DNA of 36,223 nucleotides from a bacterium (GTDB lineage: Bacteria; Muiribacteriota; Ozemobacteria; Ozemobacterales; Ozemobacteraceae): the NCBI GenBank assembly GCA_016192885.1, contig JACPTH010000181.1, positions 1 to 36,223 on the forward strand, in the 5' to 3' direction. The first letter of the stretch is position 1. Every line of letters begins with the position of its first letter. The position numbers and the translations under genes are program-made. Shown here piece after piece: positions 25,014 through 32,360 of this stretch. The notes beneath the pieces are model-generated. The model saw only the letters and a list, made by a program, of their open reading frames with translations. It searched no databases and was not told the DNA's origin.

Positions 25014-25042
25014 TTGATATTTCAAACTACTTATGTTAGAAT
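25014..25042 (+). promoter_or_regulatory. sigma70-type promoter of the cold-shock gene
   Basis: TTGATA (25014-25019), a 17-base spacer, and TAGAAT (25037-25042), with a TGT extended -10 element. The predicted start near 25049 gives a 5' leader of about 143 bases before the cold-shock ATG. Long leaders are typical of cspA-type genes and act as RNA thermosensors in E. coli; whether this one does is inference. Confidence 0.65.
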
Positions 25043-25192
25043 AAGTTGTCTTCGAAAGAAGTATCCACGTAAGTTGCTCGTAATTGTGGTTCATAGCTGT
25101 GTAAGTGTGCTCTGCGTGCTTGAACAGGCGTGAGGCAGGTTGGGGTCCTTGTGTGGGTCTTTTTTCTGAGAAATTTATTCAGGAGGACTCCA

Positions 25193-25396
25193 ATGGAGCG
25201 TGGTAGTGTTAAATGGTTTAATGAATCTAAAGGTTACGGTTTTATTACCCGGGAGAACGGCGAAAAGGACGCATTTGTTCATCATCGTTCGATTTTAGGG
25301 ACTGGTTTTAAGACCCTTCAAGAAGGCCAGCAAGTTCAATTTGATGTTGAAGCCGGCCCAAAAGGTCCCCAGGCGATTAACGTAACCAAAGTATAA
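25193..25396 (+). CDS. Cold-shock domain protein (CspA family)
   Basis: A single-domain nucleic-acid-binding beta barrel of 67 aa, the usual length. RNP1 reads KGYGFIT and RNP2 DAFVHH; the opening GSVKWFNESKGYGF and closing GPQAINVTKV are canonical. AGGAGG lies six bases before the ATG, which fixes the start; an upstream in-frame GTG at 25130 would lie in the leader. It probably acts as an RNA chaperone. It is monocistronic, with its own promoter and a strong terminator. Confidence 0.95.
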   Translation: MERGSVKWFNESKGYGFITRENGEKDAFVHHRSILGTGFKTLQEGQQVQFDVEAGPKGPQAINVTKV

Positions 25397-25410
25397 TAAA
25401 CCAAGGACGC

Positions 25411-25442
25411 AAAAAGTGCCCGGAAAAGGGCACTTTTTTTTT
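25411..25442 (+). terminator. Rho-independent terminator after the cold-shock gene
   Basis: A perfect 9-bp stem AAAGTGCCC (25413-25421)/GGGCACTTT (25428-25436) with the loop GGAAAA, followed by a run of T ending at 25442. A-tract and T-tract flank it on both sides, so it could work bidirectionally. Confidence 0.93.
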
Positions 25443-25596
25443 GCTCCTAAAGAGTTTATAATCGTGTTTCATTTAATGACCGTTGAAGAGTTTTTTCCGG
25501 CATTTCTAACAAGGCGTGTCGCCGTGAAGCGGAAGGATCGAATTTTGCAAGTCTCTCTTTTTAAAAAAACATTATTTTGTTAGGAGAAGTTTCCAA

Positions 25597-26205
25597 ATGA
25601 GATTTAGTTTGATGTTGCTTTCAATTGTTTTTTTGTTTTTTAGCGGGTGTTTGACTTCCCAAGAGAAAGAAAGAAAGAAATGGGCCAAACCTCCCGAAAT
25701 GAAGATCAATTTAGAAAAAAACTACTTTGCTCTTCTAAAGACAAATTTGGGTGAAATTAAAATCGAACTATTCTCTAAAGAATCTCCTAAAACGGTGAAC
25801 AATTTTGTATTTCTTGCAAGCGAAAGCTTCTATGATGGCACAGTGTTTCACCGGATTATCAAAGATTTCATGATCCAAGGGGGAGATCCTTTGGGAACCG
25901 GCGAAGGAGACCCCGGGTACAGCTTTAATGATGAACTTCCCGTAAAACACTCTTACGAACCTGGAATCATTGCAATGGCCAACGCTGGCCCAAACACACA
26001 AGGCAGTCAATTTTTCATCTGCAACGGTGAGGGTGCAAAAAAGCTTGATTCAAGACCCAATTACACCCAATTTGGAAAAGTGATTGAGGGAATGGATGTG
26101 GTTTTGAAAATTTCCTCGGTGGATGTGGGTCCAAGCGTATCGGGAGAGCTTAGCAAACCCAAGGATCCACCGGTGTTACAAAAAGTTACCATTGAAGAAA
26201 AGTGA
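25597..26205 (+). CDS. Cyclophilin-type peptidyl-prolyl isomerase, lipoprotein
   Basis: Catalyses proline cis-trans isomerisation, probably in the periplasm and membrane-tethered. AGGAGA precedes the ATG. A lipoprotein signal ends at FFSGC with Cys18 as the lipidation site. The cyclophilin core has FYDGTVFHRIIKDFMIQGGD (catalytic Arg in FHR, Phe and Gln in FMIQGGD), then GSQFFI and a FGKVIEGMDVV closing strand. The tryptophan that confers cyclosporin sensitivity in eukaryotic forms is not seen at its place. The length (202 aa) is normal for secreted bacterial forms. It stands alone between the cold-shock terminator and the BMC operon. Confidence 0.93.
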   Translation: MRFSLMLLSIVFLFFSGCLTSQEKERKKWAKPPEMKINLEKNYFALLKTNLGEIKIELFSKESPKTVNNFVFLASESFYDGTVFHRIIKDFMIQGGDPLGTGEGDPGYSFNDELPVKHSYEPGIIAMANAGPNTQGSQFFICNGEGAKKLDSRPNYTQFGKVIEGMDVVLKISSVDVGPSVSGELSKPKDPPVLQKVTIEEK

Positions 26206-26272
26206 GTTTTACTTTAAAAGTGAATAACTCGAATGGTTGGAATTTTTTTAAACTTTCATTAAATACTCGCTC

Positions 26273-27148
26273 ATGAAAAGTGGAATTGTTTTAGTTGTTT
26301 CCGCGAGCCTTTCGAACGATGACCTATGTTCTTCTCCTTTCAATTTGCACCCCGAAGAATTTTTTCTTGCGAGTTATGATTCGTTGTGTTTCCTAGGGTT
26401 CTCACGGTTTTGTTTGGTTATCCTTCACGAGCCCGACCCTGATATTTGCACAAAACTTTCGTTGGGAATTCGGGATTCAAGACTTCTTGAAGGCATGTGG
26501 AACTTGGTTGCTCTTTCCAATTCACCCGTGCGAATTATTTCTTCGCCTAAAAACCGTCCTTTAAAATCTTTGCTTGACCTAGGCGTTGAGCCATTTTCTC
26601 CGTCAGAAGTTCGGGATTTTTTATCATCTCTTTCGTCCCCAAAAAATTCCGCTTCGTTTAACCCAAAAAAGCAACCCTTGCTTACCGCTGACGATATCCG
26701 TGAAATGCACAAAATGGGAAAACTGCGATTAGAACCAGGGGCTCTCCTTACCGAATGGGCAAAAGAGGTTGCAGTTACCTTAGGAATTAGTTTGCCTGAA
26801 AAGCAAGCCAATTTTGTTCTGGCTTTTTTGAGCACTCCTACCCGTGCTTCCCTGATAGATTTATCGGAAAAAATTCACTCTTGGAGTCGCGCGAATCCAA
26901 AACTCCTTTTTGTGGTTCCATCCCCACAAATTCCCCTTTTTCGTGAACTTTTTCCGTCAATTTCTTCGCGCCTAGTGGCCCCCGCCTTTCATTGGGCGGA
27001 ATCCGGAGCCTTTACCGGAGAGGTTTCGCTTGGAATGATTCAAGATGCGGGGTGTTTTGGAGCAATTATGCCGCATTCCAAGCCTTTTTTTACAAAAGAG
27101 CAGATTCTCCAAATTGCGTCGCATTGGAGCATTCTCATCGATAATTAA
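26273..27148 (+). CDS. BMC-associated flavoprotein-like/half-TIM fusion
   Basis: The 291-aa first gene of the BMC operon combines three parts. Residues about 35-100 (SRFCLVILHEPD, TKLSLGIRDS, PVRIISSPKN) resemble the BMC-associated flavoprotein (PF02441-like) group. Residues about 137-170 (LLTADDIREMHKMGKL, PGALLTEWAKE) match the segment found near the end of such BMC proteins. Residues 180-270 align by eye with the first half of triosephosphate isomerase: PSPQIPLFREL, then SGAFTGEVS at 244-252, a MIQDAGC helix, and PHSKP with His268 at the place of catalytic His95. The lysine of the TIM NWKMN motif is replaced (LAFLST), and the half with the catalytic Glu is absent. It is unlikely to be an active isomerase. 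No good ribosome site is seen. Confidence 0.6.
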   Translation: MKSGIVLVVSASLSNDDLCSSPFNLHPEEFFLASYDSLCFLGFSRFCLVILHEPDPDICTKLSLGIRDSRLLEGMWNLVALSNSPVRIISSPKNRPLKSLLDLGVEPFSPSEVRDFLSSLSSPKNSASFNPKKQPLLTADDIREMHKMGKLRLEPGALLTEWAKEVAVTLGISLPEKQANFVLAFLSTPTRASLIDLSEKIHSWSRANPKLLFVVPSPQIPLFRELFPSISSRLVAPAFHWAESGAFTGEVSLGMIQDAGCFGAIMPHSKPFFTKEQILQIASHWSILIDN

Positions 27149-27263
27149 GCTCATAGACCTTCGGAATTCGAGCGCGTTCTCGGTCGGTGATAGAGAAGCG
27201 GTTTTTGTTTCAATTGATGACGTTGAGAAGGGGAGAGTTTCAGGATGGCTGAACGATGATTGA
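27114..27263 (+). CDS. Doubtful small ORF coupled to pduL
   Basis: A 49-codon frame (TTG start; an ATG at 27045 would lengthen it to 72) overlaps the end of the fusion gene, and its TGA overlaps the pduL start region. The part beyond the fusion gene reads as plausible protein (SVGDREAVFVSIDDVEKGRVSG). It could be a small coupled gene or a frameshifted tail of the fusion. No family is recognised and there is no ribosome site. Confidence 0.3.
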   Translation: MRRIGAFSSIIKLIDLRNSSAFSVGDREAVFVSIDDVEKGRVSGWLNDD

Positions 27264-27900
27264 TGAAAATACTGTAAAAGTCATAGTAGCCCAAGTAATA
27301 GAGCAAATAGCTTTAAAGGAGCGTGCTCGTTCGGGGGCTGTAACGGTTGGGATAAGCAATAGGCATATCCACCTTTGCGAAGCTGATTTAGAGTCCCTTT
27401 TCGGCACTGGGCATAAGTTGAAAACCTTTAGAGAGCTTTCACAACCGGGCCAATTTGCCGCCGAGGAATGCCTTACCGTCGCGGGGCCTAAGGGCGTTAT
27501 CGAAAAAGTTCGAATCCTTGGGCCAATCCGAAAGCAAACCCAGGTGGAAATCTCGATTACAGACTCCTTTTCGTTGGGAATTCCTCCTATTGTTCGCGAT
27601 TCCGGAGATGTTAAAGGAACTCCGGGATGCGTTCTTATCGGCCCCAAAGGTGCGGTAAATCTTAAGGAAGGCCTTATTGTTGCTTCCCGTCATATCCACC
27701 TTAATTCGAAGGATGCCGAAAAGTTTGGTTTGAAAGATATGGATCGAGTATCGGTGAAGAGTTTTGGGTCGAGGTCCCTGATTTTCAATAATGTTCTTGT
27801 CCGAGTCAGCGATCAGTTTGCCTTAGACTTTCACCTAGATTGCGATGAAGCCAACGCAGCATGTTTGAGGAACGGCGACAAACTTGAAATTATTGGTTAA
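27256..27900 (+). CDS. pduL: Phosphate propanoyltransferase (BMC phosphotransacylase)
   Basis: Converts acyl-CoA and phosphate to acyl phosphate inside the microcompartment, regenerating CoA. The 214-aa protein has the PduL zinc residues: NRHIHL with His37 and His39, SRHIHL with His146 and His148, and FHLDCDEAN with His193 and Glu198. The two PduL beta-barrel halves are both present. The N-terminal 22 residues form an amphipathic helix (VKVIVAQVIEQI) of the encapsulation-peptide type, followed by a short linker. It therefore belongs inside the shell and should take acyl-CoA from the aldehyde dehydrogenase encoded further down. Confidence 0.93.
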   Translation: MIDENTVKVIVAQVIEQIALKERARSGAVTVGISNRHIHLCEADLESLFGTGHKLKTFRELSQPGQFAAEECLTVAGPKGVIEKVRILGPIRKQTQVEISITDSFSLGIPPIVRDSGDVKGTPGCVLIGPKGAVNLKEGLIVASRHIHLNSKDAEKFGLKDMDRVSVKSFGSRSLIFNNVLVRVSDQFALDFHLDCDEANAACLRNGDKLEIIG

Positions 27901-27951
27901 TTCAGAAAATGAATTGTTTATTTTTAGAATTTATCTTCTTAGGAGGTTTTC

Positions 27952-28257
27952 ATGCAAGAGGCTCTCGGAATGATTGAGACAAAAGGTTTGGTGGCAATGA
28001 TTGAAGCAAGCGACGCGATGGTAAAGGCGGCCAATGTGCGATTGGTCGGTTGGGAAAAAATCGGGTCGGGATTTGTCACGGCAATAGTTCGCGGGGATGT
28101 CGCCGCGGTAAAAGCCGCTACTGATGCCGGCGCGGCTGCCGCAAAAAAAATCGGAGAATTAGTATGCGTCCATGTAATTCCGCGCCCGCACACAAATCTC
28201 GACGAAGTTCTTCCGATTCGCGAAAACACAACCTCAACCAGTACGACTAAAAAATAA
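27952..28257 (+). CDS. BMC-H hexameric shell protein (PduA/EutM type)
   Basis: A single BMC domain (about residues 3-88) in 101 aa. It opens ALGMIETKGLVAMIEASDAMVKAANV, carries the pore-loop KIGSG at about 37-41, GDVAAVKAATDAG, and ends VIPRPH plus a polar Ser/Thr tail. TAGGAGG precedes the ATG. Six copies form the flat facet tile with a small-molecule pore. It is the only BMC-H gene in the window; a full shell would normally also use BMC-T proteins, and one is encoded downstream. Confidence 0.95.
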   Translation: MQEALGMIETKGLVAMIEASDAMVKAANVRLVGWEKIGSGFVTAIVRGDVAAVKAATDAGAAAAKKIGELVCVHVIPRPHTNLDEVLPIRENTTSTSTTKK

Positions 28258-28274
28258 GCCTTTCGGAATTCTAG

Positions 28275-28547
28275 ATGATTCTTGGGAAAACTTGCGGAAC
28301 TGTTGTTTGTACCCGTAAAGATGAAAGACTTAACGGGATGAAATTTTTAATTGTCGAAGAATTAGCGGTAAATACTCAAAAACCAACCGGGAACCATCAT
28401 ATCGCGGTTGATGCCGTCGGCGCCGGAGCATCCGAGACGATTTTGATGGTTTCCGGAAGTTCCGCGCGCCTTACAGGCCGAACAATAAATTGTCCTGTCG
28501 ATGCCGCAATTTGCGGAATCGTTGATGAAATTACCATGGACAAGTAA
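28275..28547 (+). CDS. BMC-P pentameric vertex protein (EutN/CcmL type)
   Basis: A 90-aa protein of the EutN/CcmL/PduN family that caps the icosahedral vertices. It shows ILGKTCGTVVCTRKD, the AVDAVGAGASETILMVSGSSAR core and PVDAAICGIVDEI at the C-terminus. It starts 17 bases after the BMC-H stop. Length and motifs are complete. Confidence 0.94.
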   Translation: MILGKTCGTVVCTRKDERLNGMKFLIVEELAVNTQKPTGNHHIAVDAVGAGASETILMVSGSSARLTGRTINCPVDAAICGIVDEITMDK

Positions 28548-28674
28548 AAAGGAATTTGCGAACGGAGAGAAAGCTCTTCAAAGTTTGATCTTTCTCGAAT
28601 AATAAATGAATAGCGCGAATTGCCGGCATGGTAAAAGTTGATTCATTTTTTTCTTGAACGGGAGATAAGCGGAT

Positions 28675-29700
28675 ATGCCGTTTTCAAAAGACGAAGTTAA
28701 TCTCATCGTTTCGGAAGTTCTTAAGCATATTAATACTTTGCAATCGACCAAGGTTGCCGCGGTAGAAAGCGCCTGCGAGAACGGAATTTTTGAGAACATA
28801 GATGACGCCATTCGATCCGCCGCGGAAGCCCAAAAGAAACTTGTAACCCTTTCTCTAAGTACTAGGTCAGCTATTATCGAAAATATGCGGAAGCGGGTTT
28901 TCGGCAAAATAGAAGAACTTTCCCGACTTGGGGTTGAAGAAACAGGCTATGGACGCGTGGAAGATAAGATTCAAAAAAACACGTTGGCCGTAAAAAAAAC
29001 TCCGGGAATTGAAGATCTTCAACCTGTCGCTTATTCCGGAGATCATGGGTTGACTCTCGTTGAACAAGCTCCTTACGGCGTTATCGGAGCGATTACTCCC
29101 TCAACCAACCCTTCCGAAACGGTAATTTGCAATTCGATCGGGATGATAGCCGCCGGCAATTCGGTCGTTTTTGCCCCGCATCCGGCCGCTGCTCGCGTGA
29201 GTCATTTGGCCGTTACTACTCTTCATGAAGCCATTGTCGAAGCAGGGGGCCCGCGAAACCTCGTCGTTTCAGTTTCAAAGCCAAGCATTGAATCCGCCCA
29301 AGTTCTAATGACCCATCCTGGAATCCGTCTTTTGGTGGTTACGGGCGGGCCTGCGGTCGTTGCGGCCGCCGCAAAAAGCGGCAAAAGATTTGTTGCCGCG
29401 GGGCCGGGAAACCCGCCTGCCGTTGTCGACGAGACCGCAGATCTTAAGAAAGCCGCCCGGGACATAGTCTCCGGCGCAACTTTAGATAACAACGTTTTAT
29501 GCATTGCCGAAAAAGAGATTATCGTGGTTGAATCGGTTGCGGATGAATTAAAAAGGAACTTGCTAGTATCGGGCGCTTATGAAGCTACCGCTCGTGAAAT
29601 CATGATGCTCGAAAAGCTGGTAATTGATCCAAAGACACACGGGCCTAACCGCAAATTTGTCGGGAAAAACGCCTCCGTGATTTTGGATGCTCGGCGGTAG
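28675..29700 (+). CDS. CoA-acylating aldehyde dehydrogenase, 5' part (PduP/EutE type)
   Basis: Oxidises an aldehyde to acyl-CoA with NAD+ in the compartment lumen. The N-terminus (FSKDEVNLIVSEVLKHIN) is an encapsulation-type amphipathic helix, followed by the NAD-binding domain (GVIGAITPSTNPSETV) and the catalytic Cys276 in LDNNVLCIAEKE. The frame reaches VGKNASVILDA and then stops. Normal proteins of about 470 aa continue for some 50 residues (the region with LMPVLP) before the VEHGxxHTA motif, which here appears at once in another frame (29703-29963). A deletion of about 145 bases plus a frame change has therefore removed part of the catalytic domain. GGGAGA precedes the ATG. Confidence 0.85.
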   Translation: MPFSKDEVNLIVSEVLKHINTLQSTKVAAVESACENGIFENIDDAIRSAAEAQKKLVTLSLSTRSAIIENMRKRVFGKIEELSRLGVEETGYGRVEDKIQKNTLAVKKTPGIEDLQPVAYSGDHGLTLVEQAPYGVIGAITPSTNPSETVICNSIGMIAAGNSVVFAPHPAAARVSHLAVTTLHEAIVEAGGPRNLVVSVSKPSIESAQVLMTHPGIRLLVVTGGPAVVAAAAKSGKRFVAAGPGNPPAVVDETADLKKAARDIVSGATLDNNVLCIAEKEIIVVESVADELKRNLLVSGAYEATAREIMMLEKLVIDPKTHGPNRKFVGKNASVILDARR

Positions 29701-29702
29701 AT

Positions 29703-29963
29703 TTGGCGGTAAAAGTCGAACACGGTTACCATCATACCGCGGTTATGCATAGCAAGAATTTAGACAATTTGCATTTAATGGCAAGTCGATGCAATTGTTC
29801 CATTTTTGTAAAGAATGGGCCTAGTTACGCAGGTTTGGGGTTGGGCGGCGAAGGTTTCACAACTTTTACCATTGCCTCTCCGACCGGGGAAGGCCTTACC
29901 AGCGCACGCTCGTTTACAAGGCAGCGGCGTTGCGTTTTGGTTGATTATTTCAGAATCGTGTGA
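29703..29963 (+). pseudogene. Aldehyde dehydrogenase, 3' part in a shifted frame
   Basis: This 86-codon frame encodes the normal C-terminus of the same PduP/EutE-type enzyme: AVKVEHGYHHTAVMHSKN, then IFVKNGPSYAGLGLGGEGFTTF, PTGEGLTSARSFTRQRRCVLVD. The frame differs from the 5' part, and the two are separated by the TAG at 29698-29700. GGCGGTA occurs at both sides of the join (29694 and 29705). No ribosome site supports separate translation, although TTG at 29703 could start it. The GTG of pduS overlaps its stop. Confidence 0.75.
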
Positions 29964-31270
29964 AAAATAAATTTCCCGATAAGGTTGAGGATTTAGGCAT
30001 TGTTGGCTGTGGTGGCGCGGGGTTTCCCACTCACGTAAAGCTTTCCGCCAAAGATGTTACTTGTTTTATTGTGAATGCCGCGGAATGTGAGCCTTTGCTC
30101 CACAAAGATAAGGAAATCCTAAAACACCATACCGCGGATTTTTTTAAAGGTTTGGAAACCGCGATGAGTATGACCGGCGCCAAAGTAACCCATATTGCGG
30201 TGAAGGAAAAGTATTCCGAGCTCATTTCCCAATTGAAATCATTTTGCTCGAATCCAAAAATTTCGGTTTTTCCGCTCGGAGATTTTTATCCGTCGGGTGA
30301 CGAGTTCGAACTTGTGTATGAAATCACTAAAAAACTAATACCTTTTGGCGGGATTCCTTTGCAAATCGGTTGCGTTGTAAATAACGTTGAGACTCTTCTC
30401 CACCTTGGCAGAGGAAAACCTTTTACCTCAAAGTTTTTAACGGTAGCAGGAGCGGTTCCAAAACCGGTTTCCATCGAAGTTCCTCTTGGAATTACCGTTC
30501 GCGAAGCTATCTCACTCTCCGGTCAAATCGATCTTTGCGACATGGCGATTATTGACGGAGGTCCGATGATGGGGAGGATAGTTTCACCTGAAAACCTAGT
30601 CACAAAAACTTGTGGAGGCCTTGTGGTTCTTCCAAAGGAACACCCGTTGATCGTAAAAATGACCCGACCGGCTCGCCGGAATCAGCTTATTGGGCGGGCA
30701 GGTTGCGATCAATGTACGGATTGCACCGAGCTTTGTCCAAGAAGGTTGCTAGGCTATCCAATTCGACCTCATAAAGCTATGCGCACAAATTTGTTTACCC
30801 GCGGGGATTCAAGCGATTATTCCCTTGAGTCTATTTTTTGTTCAGAATGCGGAGTTTGTTCGTTATTTGCATGCCCTGAAGCTCTTCCTCCGCGCGAGGT
30901 GACTATTATTGCCAAAAGATATCATCTTAGTCATGGAGCAAAACTTTCCGATTGGCAGGGCGTTCCGCAGGTTCATCCAATGCGGCCAGGTCGAAGAATC
31001 GGAATTCAAAGATTAATTAATTGCCTCGGACTAACCGAATTCGATCGCAAAGCCCCGCTAATACAGGCAAAAATTGACCCGCCACACGTGCGATTGCCCT
31101 TAAAAATGAATTTGGGGGCCCCAGCTCAACCGTCCGTAAAAGTAGGGGATGATGTTACAACCGGTCAGCTAATTGGGATTATTCCCGAACGATCTCTCGG
31201 AGCCAACTTACACGCTTCGATTAGCGGGCGGGTAGTTTCGATTGATGATGCGATAACCATAGAGGCGTAA
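29960..31270 (+). CDS. pduS: PduS-like RnfC-type iron-sulfur flavoprotein
   Basis: A 436-aa electron-transfer protein related to the RnfC/NuoF fold; in Pdu systems it is a cobalamin reductase with two 4Fe-4S clusters. Motifs: GCGGAGFPTHVKL and NAAECEPLL for the flavin/NADH region, VVNNVETL, then CDQCTDCTELCP near 247-258 and CSECGVCSLFACP near 293-305 for the clusters. A lipoyl-like/SLBB C-terminal part follows (VKVGDDVTTGQLIGII). It starts at GTG overlapping the previous stop, and PduT starts five bases after its own. The context fits internal NAD+ recycling through PduT. No B12-dependent enzyme is in the window, so it may serve redox balance and not cobalamin. Confidence 0.9.
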   Translation: MKNKFPDKVEDLGIVGCGGAGFPTHVKLSAKDVTCFIVNAAECEPLLHKDKEILKHHTADFFKGLETAMSMTGAKVTHIAVKEKYSELISQLKSFCSNPKISVFPLGDFYPSGDEFELVYEITKKLIPFGGIPLQIGCVVNNVETLLHLGRGKPFTSKFLTVAGAVPKPVSIEVPLGITVREAISLSGQIDLCDMAIIDGGPMMGRIVSPENLVTKTCGGLVVLPKEHPLIVKMTRPARRNQLIGRAGCDQCTDCTELCPRRLLGYPIRPHKAMRTNLFTRGDSSDYSLESIFCSECGVCSLFACPEALPPREVTIIAKRYHLSHGAKLSDWQGVPQVHPMRPGRRIGIQRLINCLGLTEFDRKAPLIQAKIDPPHVRLPLKMNLGAPAQPSVKVGDDVTTGQLIGIIPERSLGANLHASISGRVVSIDDAITIEA

Positions 31271-31275
31271 GCAGA

Positions 31276-31857
31276 ATGAAAATTCCATCAAGTAAAAGTG
31301 ATAGTTTCCCATTTAAAGCCATTGGATTGATTGAGTTATCCAGCATTGCAATGGGTTTTTTAACCGCCGATGCGATGTTAAAGGCAGCATCGGTTGAAAT
31401 TGTTCTTTCAAGAACCGTCTGTCCCGGAAAATACATCGTTCTAATTTGGGGAGATGTTGCCGCCGTAGAAGCAAGCGTTAGGGCCGGAGTTTCGGTAAGC
31501 CAAGGATATCTTGTGAACGAATTGGTCATTCCCAATATTCACCCCCAAATTTTTCCGGCAATTACCGCCACGAACCCGGTAAAAACTACCGACGCGTTGG
31601 GAGTTCTTGAAACATTTGATGTCGTGTCCACAATCTTAGCCGCTGATGCGTCCGCAAAAGCCGCGAACGTAACTCTTTGCGAAATTCGCCTCGCTATGGC
31701 CCTTGGTGGAAAGGCATTTTATTCCTTTACAGGCGACGTTGCCGCGGTAGAAGCCGCAATCGCCGCCGGAAGAGAGGTTTTGGAAAGCAACGGTCTTATC
31801 GTAAATTGGGTTGTTATTCCAAGGCCTCGTGAAGAACTTTTTGAAGAGTTTGTCTAA
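31276..31857 (+). CDS. pduT: BMC-T trimeric shell protein with Fe-S pore (PduT type)
   Basis: Two tandem BMC domains in 193 aa (about 14-95 and 105-185): AIGLIELSSIAMGFLTADAMLKAA with GDVAAVEASVRAG, and ALGVLETFDVVSTILAADASAKAA with GDVAAVEAAIAAG. The loop TVCPGKYIV places Cys49 where PduT of Citrobacter and Salmonella has the Cys that holds a 4Fe-4S cluster in the trimer pore. That and the adjacency to pduS support an electron conduit through the shell. The stop overlaps the rpiB ATG by one base (TAATG). Confidence 0.93.
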   Translation: MKIPSSKSDSFPFKAIGLIELSSIAMGFLTADAMLKAASVEIVLSRTVCPGKYIVLIWGDVAAVEASVRAGVSVSQGYLVNELVIPNIHPQIFPAITATNPVKTTDALGVLETFDVVSTILAADASAKAANVTLCEIRLAMALGGKAFYSFTGDVAAVEAAIAAGREVLESNGLIVNWVVIPRPREELFEEFV

Positions 31858-32315
31858 TGCCGAAAATAATTCTTGGAGCTGATCACGGAGGTTTTTCCCA
31901 TAAGGAAGAATTAAAACAGCATTTGATTTCTTCGGGATTCGTGATTGAGGACATTGGCGCTCATTCCACCGAGCCGGTTGATTATCCGGATATCGCTTTA
32001 TTGGTCGGGCTTGCCGTTTCGCGAAATCCTCAAGCATTGGGGATAATCATTGATGGAGCGGGAATAGGCTCATGCATGGCCGGCAACAAAATCCCCGGGG
32101 TGCGTGCGGCCTGTTGTAACGATCTTTATACGGCCCGGAATAGCCGAGAGCATAATCACGCCAACGTTCTCACCATGGGAAGCATGGTAATCGGGATTGG
32201 CCTTATGAAGCAAATAGTCGATCTTTGGATAACCACCCAACCCGCTCCCGGTCGCCATGCGAATCGAGTCGATAAGATCATGAAAATTGAATCGGCTTTA
32301 AAAACCCTTGAATAA
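31857..32315 (+). CDS. rpiB: RpiB-family pentose-phosphate isomerase, Cys66-to-Asp variant
   Basis: A 152-aa RpiB/LacAB-fold protein expected to interconvert ribose 5-phosphate and ribulose 5-phosphate. It shows IILGADHGGF, DYPDIA, ANKIPGVRAA-like (GNKIPGVRAACC), ARNSREHNHANVLTMG and a C-terminal RHANRV phosphate-binding arginine. The catalytic Cys66 of E. coli RpiB (in CGTGIG) is Asp66 here (IDGAGIGSCM), with Cys73 nearby. This is the pattern I associate with BMC-linked RpiB homologues, so the substrate or base may differ. Overlap with pduT and position before deoB tie it to pentose-phosphate use in the compartment. Confidence 0.88.
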   Translation: MPKIILGADHGGFSHKEELKQHLISSGFVIEDIGAHSTEPVDYPDIALLVGLAVSRNPQALGIIIDGAGIGSCMAGNKIPGVRAACCNDLYTARNSREHNHANVLTMGSMVIGIGLMKQIVDLWITTQPAPGRHANRVDKIMKIESALKTLE

Positions 32316-32360
32316 AAGTTAAGGTTAGCAAATTAGAAAAATTGCCCTGAGGAAATTATT

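Noticed and set aside
25130..25192. Longer cold-shock protein starting at GTG 25130
   Set aside because: The added residues are hydrophobic and non-family, while AGGAGG sits six bases before the ATG at 25193.
30031..30225. Minus-strand frames across the BMC operon
   Set aside because: All are opposite strongly supported BMC genes and show no start signals.
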